Assembly (NCBI GenBank): GCA_964445135.1
Contig: CAYUJW010000019.1
Coordinates: 1 to 19,299 of the forward strand
Source: JACOTV01 sp964445135
GTDB lineage: Bacteria > Patescibacteriota > Microgenomatia > UBA1406 > GWC2-37-13
Direction: 5' to 3'
DNA: 19,299 nucleotides
Position 1 is the first letter of the stretch. Every line of letters starts with the position of its first letter. The translations under genes were made by a program, and so were the position numbers. Below, piece after piece: positions 15,906 through 19,299 of this stretch. Below the pieces are notes generated by a model. It was not told the origin of the DNA. It did no database searches and saw nothing but the letters and a program-made list of their open reading frames with translations.

Positions 15906-15933
15906 ACGTCGTAAAATGAATCTTTTACGACGT
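15906..15933. repeat. perfect 11-bp inverted repeat
   Basis: ACGTCGTAAAA (15906-15916) and TTTTACGACGT (15923-15933) flank a 6-nt loop, TGAATC. It is the strongest hairpin in the island. There is a T-run inside the 3' arm but none after it, so it is not a standard terminator. Confidence 0.7.
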
Positions 15934-16095
15934 ATCCAAGCAGGAAGGAGTGGGGAGCTATAGATTCTATATTGGTTATATATTCCATTTATTTTTCCTA
16001 ATTTATGAATTAATAATTCATTTGGTACACACATTCCTCTGCTTTCCCCACCCCTTATATACCCCTGTTTTGGACCCTTCAACCACTTCCCTACT

Positions 16096-16118
16096 TAGGC
16101 TATTGCAACAATCTAAAG
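16096..16118 (+). repeat. interspersed direct repeat, copy C
   Basis: TTAGGC plus TATTGCAACAATCTAAA, matching copy B at 21 of 23 positions. It lies 530 nt from copy B in the same orientation. Confidence 0.6.
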
Positions 16119-16253
16119 CCATTATTTTGCCAATATTACTTCCCTATTTGACAAAATATAGGAGAAGCGTGCTTGGATTAGGCTGCTATAGTGACCCGAT
16201 GAGCGTGCGCTTTGTATGTGTGAAAACGACGCTTGAGCTCAAAGTGAGGGAAA

Positions 16254-16275
16254 TTTGAGCACGATTTGTGCGTAA
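16254..16275 (+). repeat. third copy of the palindromic MITE-end motif
   Basis: Matches the inverted end at 15311-15332 at 19 of 22 positions (core GAGCACGATTTGTGCGTAA). No partner copy is seen next to it. A perfect palindrome TTGAGCTCAA lies just upstream at 16233-16242. Confidence 0.5.
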
Positions 16276-16280
16276 AAAAA

Positions 16281-16505
16281 TGAGTAAATGGTAAGCCTGT
16301 AAGTAGTAAATAGTAAATAAGTAAATGGTAAAGTGGCCGATAGAGTTATGATTAGTTGCTAGTTGCAGGTTTATTGGTTCTTGGTTATTGATACTTGTTT
16401 ATTGGTTATTGTTATTGTGGGGTGTCGTTTGTTCAAACCTTCAAACCCTTGAACCTTCAAACCCTTGAACCTTCAAACCCGCAAACCTTCTAACTTTCAA
16501 CTCTT
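16281..16505. repeat. short-word reiterated tracts upstream of the FemAB gene
   Basis: Three successive low-complexity tracts with different words: AGTAAATGGTAA-like (about 16281-16332), TTTATTGGTTATTG-like (about 16368-16418), and a 16-bp tandem unit CCTTCAAACCCTTGAA at 16438-16453 and 16454-16469, with a third copy and decayed units to 16505. Confidence 0.75.
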
Positions 16506-16520
16506 CGAAAAAAGTTTCGC

Positions 16521-16526
16521 TATAAT
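16521..16526 (+). promoter_or_regulatory. -10 box for the FemAB-like gene
   Basis: A perfect TATAAT 23 nt before the ATG at 16550, predicting a leader of about 16-17 nt without a Shine-Dalgarno sequence. No good -35 box; the upstream sequence is the end of the tandem repeat tract. Confidence 0.5.
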
Positions 16527-16549
16527 GAGCTATCTCATTCATCAAAAAT

Positions 16550-17584
16550 ATGTCATCAACCGCAACCATTACGTCAACACGTATAGAAGACCAATTGGAA
16601 TGGGATGCGTTTGTTGAGACACAAACGGAAGCGAACTTTCTGCATAGTTGGCAATGGGGCGTCTTTAATGAGTCGATGAATAAGACCATTGATCGCATTG
16701 GTTTTGTGCGCAATAACCGCATCATAGGAGTGTGTTTGTTTGTTATTGAGCGTGCTCGTCGTGCAAGCTATATCACGGTGGCCGGTGGGCCACTTCTTGA
16801 CTGGAGTGATGGGGAAGTGACTACGTACTTTTTTCAATACGCTCGTGATTTGGCCAAAACTCAGGGATGCAGCTTTGTACGCATCAGGCCACAAGTAACT
16901 GACTCCCCATCCATTCGCGGCGTATTTCAGGCAGCAGGCCTTCGCCTCTCCCCTATGCATTTGAGTGCAGATTTGACTTCACAACTCGCCCTCAACACAA
17001 GTGAGGATGAATTATTAGCTGCAATGCGCAAATCCACGCGATATGAGGTTCGAAAAGCTCAAAAGCTTGGGCTTCATGTCAGTGCAACGCGCGAGGCGGC
17101 AGATATAGACGAATTTTATGAAGTTCAGCTTGAAACGGCCAAGCGACAGCAGTTTGTCCCCTTTTCACGATCATTTTTGCAAAAACAGTTTGAAGCCTTT
17201 TTAGATGGCGATCATGTGGTTTTGTTTCGCGCATATCATGAAAAAAAGCTGCTCGCCTTGGCATTTGTGATCTATTATGGCCAAGAGGCGGTATATCATT
17301 ATGGGGCGTCAACTGAGGCGGGGCGGGCGTATCCAGGCGCATATTTGATACAGTGGGAAGCGATTCGTGAAGCAATTCGCCGTGGATGTAGTCGCTATAA
17401 CTTTTGGGGTGTAACTGCGCCCGGGGTCAATGATCGCCGATTTTCAAGCATCTCATTGTTTAAGCGTGGGTTTGGCGGTGAGGATGTTGCATATTTGCCA
17501 GCACATGATCTGGTGGTATCTCCTGCACGTTATGCACTCAACTACATGATTGAGTCTATCAGGCACCGTGTGCGTAAGTTGTAA
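16550..17584 (+). CDS. FemAB/FemX-like peptidyltransferase (GNAT fold)
   Basis: A 344-residue protein of the FemABX (peptidoglycan-bridge / lipid II aminoacyltransferase) type, made of two GNAT-like halves. Family features are FLHSWQWG (30-37), the MRKSTRYEVRKAQKLGL segment (159-175), HYGASTEAGRAYPGAYLIQWEAI (from 250), YNFWGV (283-288) and FKRGFGGE (304-311). Members use aminoacyl-tRNA to add amino acids to peptidoglycan precursors, acting at the inner membrane face. The amino acid here is unknown. Its neighbours, a DegT aminotransferase and a MurF-like ligase, support an envelope role. Its stop lies 5 nt from the convergent DegT gene's stop. The ATG is preceded by a -10 box but no ribosome-binding site. 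Confidence 0.88.
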   Translation: MSSTATITSTRIEDQLEWDAFVETQTEANFLHSWQWGVFNESMNKTIDRIGFVRNNRIIGVCLFVIERARRASYITVAGGPLLDWSDGEVTTYFFQYARDLAKTQGCSFVRIRPQVTDSPSIRGVFQAAGLRLSPMHLSADLTSQLALNTSEDELLAAMRKSTRYEVRKAQKLGLHVSATREAADIDEFYEVQLETAKRQQFVPFSRSFLQKQFEAFLDGDHVVLFRAYHEKKLLALAFVIYYGQEAVYHYGASTEAGRAYPGAYLIQWEAIREAIRRGCSRYNFWGVTAPGVNDRRFSSISLFKRGFGGEDVAYLPAHDLVVSPARYALNYMIESIRHRVRKL

Positions 17585-17589
17585 GTGCG

Positions 17590-18816
17590 CTACTTTTTCT
17601 TGTGTTTGTCTGCTGTTTTTTTGAGTGATGTTTGTGCTTTCTCAAGTGCTGAAACAATTCGTTCTGCCTGAATCATGGTGATATTTGTTGGTAGATTGAT
17701 GATTGATTCCGTGGCGCGATTGGCAATCCTGCATGTTGCTGATGATTCATCGCCCATAAGTTTGCGATACCACTGCCCCACATATATGGATTTGTGCCGA
17801 AGCATAGCAACGAGCCTGTCACGATGTGCCACCGTCATTGGATAACGAGAGAGAGGTGCTTCAAACCTTGTGGAGCTGGGAAAATATTGATTATAAAGAG
17901 AGCATATTGACAGGCGATTAGCTTGAATTTGTTCAAATGTTGTAAGCTGTGTGAGTAAGAGCTGTGCGAATGCTTCAGGGTACGCTTTTATCATATGGGG
18001 ATCCATCTTGAGTTGTTTTTCGCGCGGTGAAAGTTCATTCATAATAAGCCCCAGTAGATGAGCCGCAGCATGAGTAATTCGCCCGACAGTTACTGGTCCA
18101 AAACCCCATTCGTACGTGCGCTTTATGAAGACTGACAGTGGTTTATACCACAGTGCACGCATAACAAATCTATAGGAAGGTTGATCGAGTTGACGTTCGA
18201 GGTTTTTAAGTTTTGTGGCAATTGAAGGTGAGGACACGGCCACTGCCCCGCCCCAGACTGATGAGAGAGCTTTTGATCGTCCAAAGGAAAAAAGCTTGAT
18301 TGTGCTGAGCGGATGATTTTGTATATATGCATTGTCCCACCCATGTGCTAAGTCCTCAATCACCGTAATTCTTTTCCCCCGAGCTATGCGTACCACCGCT
18401 TCTCGATCCATGGGAAGTGCGCCATACGTGTGCTGGAGAATGATTGCCCTGGTCTTTTTGGAAATCTTGGCTTCAAGGAGCTTGGCATCAATTGAATACG
18501 TTACCGGTTCAATATCTACATATACGGGAACCGCACCGTGTGCAAGTATCGGAACAATCACCGCTTCACAGGTAAATGGTACGACAATAACTTCATCCCC
18601 CACTCTCACCTCAAGCGCCTCAAGTGTTTTATAAAGCGCGCCGCGTGCCGTGAGAAATAGAGCTACTTCATGCTTTGGCGCATATTTTTTGAGACGGTTT
18701 TTGACACGAATTCCTGCTTTCTTGCCTTGCCTCCAACTCCACGGACGAAATAGCAGGCTGAGTGCAACAAATGCATCTTTGCGAGTTTCAAGTGGTGAGA
18801 AGTCTGTCGAGATCAT
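17590..18816 (-). CDS. DegT/DnrJ/EryC1/StrS-family PLP aminotransferase
   Basis: A 408-residue fold-type I PLP enzyme of the nucleotide-sugar aminotransferase family. D155 in VIEDLAHGWD is the expected pyridine-nitrogen contact. K182 in FSFGRSKALSSVWGG is the expected Schiff-base lysine before the GG turn, and the substrate loop PFTCEAVIVPILAHGAVPVYVD (80-101) is typical. It probably aminates a keto-sugar for surface polysaccharide or glycoprotein. The usual Q/H-rich stretch after the Asp is altered (AHGWDN), as in divergent members. Residues 215-260 contain a less conserved insertion. The C-terminus is lysine-rich. The start ATG lies just downstream of an AATTC/CAATTC short-word tract and has no Shine-Dalgarno sequence. 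Confidence 0.85.
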   Translation of the reverse strand: MISTDFSPLETRKDAFVALSLLFRPWSWRQGKKAGIRVKNRLKKYAPKHEVALFLTARGALYKTLEALEVRVGDEVIVVPFTCEAVIVPILAHGAVPVYVDIEPVTYSIDAKLLEAKISKKTRAIILQHTYGALPMDREAVVRIARGKRITVIEDLAHGWDNAYIQNHPLSTIKLFSFGRSKALSSVWGGAVAVSSPSIATKLKNLERQLDQPSYRFVMRALWYKPLSVFIKRTYEWGFGPVTVGRITHAAAHLLGLIMNELSPREKQLKMDPHMIKAYPEAFAQLLLTQLTTFEQIQANRLSICSLYNQYFPSSTRFEAPLSRYPMTVAHRDRLVAMLRHKSIYVGQWYRKLMGDESSATCRIANRATESIINLPTNITMIQAERIVSALEKAQTSLKKTADKHKKK

Positions 18817-18843
18817 GAATTTGAATTTGATTGGAATTGGAAA
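18817..18843. repeat. short-word tract upstream of the DegT gene
   Basis: GAATTT twice, then GATTGGAATTGGAA, filling the untranslated stretch next to the start codon. It resembles in style the tracts at 8231-8276 and 16281-16505. A weak TAATAT (minus strand, 18856-18851) lies just beyond it. Confidence 0.5.
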
Positions 18844-18899
18844 AGCTTACATATTACCCAAAAGAGCTGGCGCTCGTCAAGCGTGATTATGTCGTAGTG

Positions 18900-18973
18900 T
18901 GCTGCTGGAGGGAATCGAACCCCCAGTCTTGCCCTTAGGACGGGCCTGCTTTATCCAATTAAGCTACAGCAGC
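18900..18973 (-). tRNA. tRNA-Arg (anticodon CCU)
   Basis: The reverse complement folds as a standard tRNA. The acceptor stem GCTGCTG pairs with CAGCAGC, the D stem is GCTT/AAGC, the anticodon loop GTCCTAA gives CCU (reads AGG), and the T arm is GGGGG-TTCGATT-CCCTC. The discriminator is A. CCA is not encoded; ACA follows. A G27-A43 mismatch at the anticodon stem base and G32 in the loop are slightly unusual. The T stem includes one G-U pair. Confidence 0.95.
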
Positions 18974-19011
18974 AATCGGCAAACCGAATCATTTTTGTGC
19001 ACAAGGTGCTC

Positions 19012-19299
19012 TCACTTATCACCTATTATAATCGATTGAAGTCGCTTTTTTGGCTGTCTTCCCTCAAGTAGAATTATTGTGTCTTTTAAGTCATATTCAG
19101 CCAATATTGACATAATTGTTTGTTCCTTCCCAACGATGTATATCAAATCTTTCGTATCATATTTTTTGAACAATCTATCATGCGTTATATAGGCTATTGA
19201 TACGTCGTTTAATGATTGGGTTATCCGCTTGTATGCCGCTTCCTTCTCGCTTCCTAATTCTATAATCCCCGACCCTATCACAACTTTCTGGGATTGTGG
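19012..19299 (-). CDS. MurF-like Mur ligase, C-terminal fragment (5' end outside the window)
   Basis: The frame is open to the window edge, so only the last 95 residues are seen; an internal GTG at 19281 is not taken as the start. The sequence GSGIIELGSEKEAAYKR matches the Mur ligase C-terminal domain pattern ('G.. ELG..(E/S)...H/Y...G'). DLIYIVGK and DTIILLEGRQPKKRL match the end of MurF-type proteins ('D.V...G', 'D.VLLEGR.P..L'). MurF adds D-Ala-D-Ala to the UDP-muramyl tripeptide in the cytoplasm. Assignment is by pattern; a MurT/MurE-like relative is possible. The tRNA-Arg gene follows 38 nt downstream on the same strand. Confidence 0.6.
   Translation of the reverse strand, partial: PQSQKVVIGSGIIELGSEKEAAYKRITQSLNDVSIAYITHDRLFKKYDTKDLIYIVGKEQTIMSILAEYDLKDTIILLEGRQPKKRLQSIIIGDK
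19025..19030 (-). promoter_or_regulatory. possible -10 box for tRNA-Arg inside the end of the Mur ligase gene
   Basis: A perfect TATAAT on the minus strand, about 50 nt before the tRNA 5' end and within the last codons of the Mur ligase frame. No -35 box or TG extension supports it, so read-through from the upstream gene is equally possible. Confidence 0.35.

Larger units (their letters stand above)
15162..16549. other. 1.4-kb non-coding, repeat- and hairpin-rich island
   Basis: No convincing gene on either strand. Open frames here (15198-15473, 15542-15748, 15950-16258 plus; 15695-15988 minus) lack ribosome sites, use mostly non-ATG starts, run across repeat copies and resemble no family I know. 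It contains three copies of a palindromic motif, three copies of a TATTGCAACAATCYAAA repeat, a 13-bp direct repeat, competing hairpins, an 11-bp perfect inverted repeat, one DnaA-box-like sequence and short-word tracts before the FemAB gene. I found no RNase P, tmRNA or SRP RNA signature. It may be a graveyard of miniature elements or may encode structured RNA. Confidence 0.7.

Noticed and set aside
15950..16258. 102-codon plus-strand frame with a hydrophobic start
   Set aside because: GTG start with AAGGAG directly against it (no usable spacing), odd residue make-up after residue 30, and it includes repeat copy C.
16438..16505. CRISPR array
   Set aside because: The 16-bp units are directly adjacent with no unique spacers, and there are no cas genes.
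15162..16549. RNase P RNA, tmRNA or SRP RNA gene in the island
   Set aside because: No GAGGAAAGTC-like RNase P core, no tRNA-like tmRNA ends and no SRP GGAAGNAGC loop were found by eye on either strand.
241..17584. Alternative genetic code (TGA read as Gly or Trp)
   Set aside because: TGA ends the antiporter, the Lgt-like gene and one GT-C gene at positions fitting family lengths, and no family-level frame is interrupted by TGA.

Overview
The window looks like a compact chromosome segment from a Candidate Phyla Radiation (Patescibacteria, Parcubacteria-like) bacterium. This is an inference from gene content and style: short intergenic gaps, almost no Shine-Dalgarno sequences, and few metabolic genes. 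There are many membrane glycosyltransferases and cell-surface genes, plus small regulators (DksA/TraR, YebC, a CBS protein with an HPF-like tail, a FemAB-like transferase, a LytR_C-like membrane protein). The standard genetic code fits: TAA, TAG and TGA all end genes, so this is not the TGA=Gly code of Gracilibacteria/SR1. No phage, CRISPR or transposase gene is visible.

Layout. 1-85: tRNA-Leu(CAA), minus strand. 241-5525: four plus-strand genes: M17 leucyl aminopeptidase, a four-CBS protein with a ribosome-hibernation-like C-terminus, a HAD-like phosphatase and a GT-C glycosyltransferase. 5546-9417: four minus-strand genes, in transcription order an Lgt-like membrane protein, a DksA/TraR zinc-finger protein, a GT4 glycosyltransferase and a second GT-C glycosyltransferase. 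9533-12491: plus strand, a Kef-type antiporter with a TrkA-N domain, a LytR_C-like membrane protein and a tiny membrane ORF. 12437-13282: minus-strand TPR protein with a HIRAN-like core and an acidic tail. 13499-15161: yebC and a polytopic membrane protein, plus strand. 15162-16549: a 1.4-kb non-coding island full of repeats and hairpins. 16550-17584: FemAB-like transferase. 17590-18816: DegT-family aminotransferase, minus strand. 18900-18973: tRNA-Arg(CCU), minus strand. 19012-19299: C-terminal fragment of a MurF-like ligase, minus strand.

How the genes fit together. Three glycosyltransferases, the DegT sugar aminotransferase, the FemAB-like aminoacyltransferase, the LytR_C-like protein and the Mur ligase fragment point to envelope and surface-glycan assembly. 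DksA/TraR, YebC, the CBS-HPF protein and the two tRNAs belong to gene expression and stress adaptation.

The most unusual parts are: (a) the non-coding island, with three copies of a palindromic motif (two inverted around a ~150-bp MITE-like unit), three copies of a second direct repeat, competing hairpins and a perfect 11-bp inverted repeat; (b) several -10 boxes so close to start codons that leaderless transcripts are predicted; (c) an Lgt homologue lacking most known catalytic residues; (d) the CBS-HPF fusion; (e) short-word reiterated DNA just upstream of three genes. No convincing intrinsic terminator (GC stem plus T-run) was seen anywhere.
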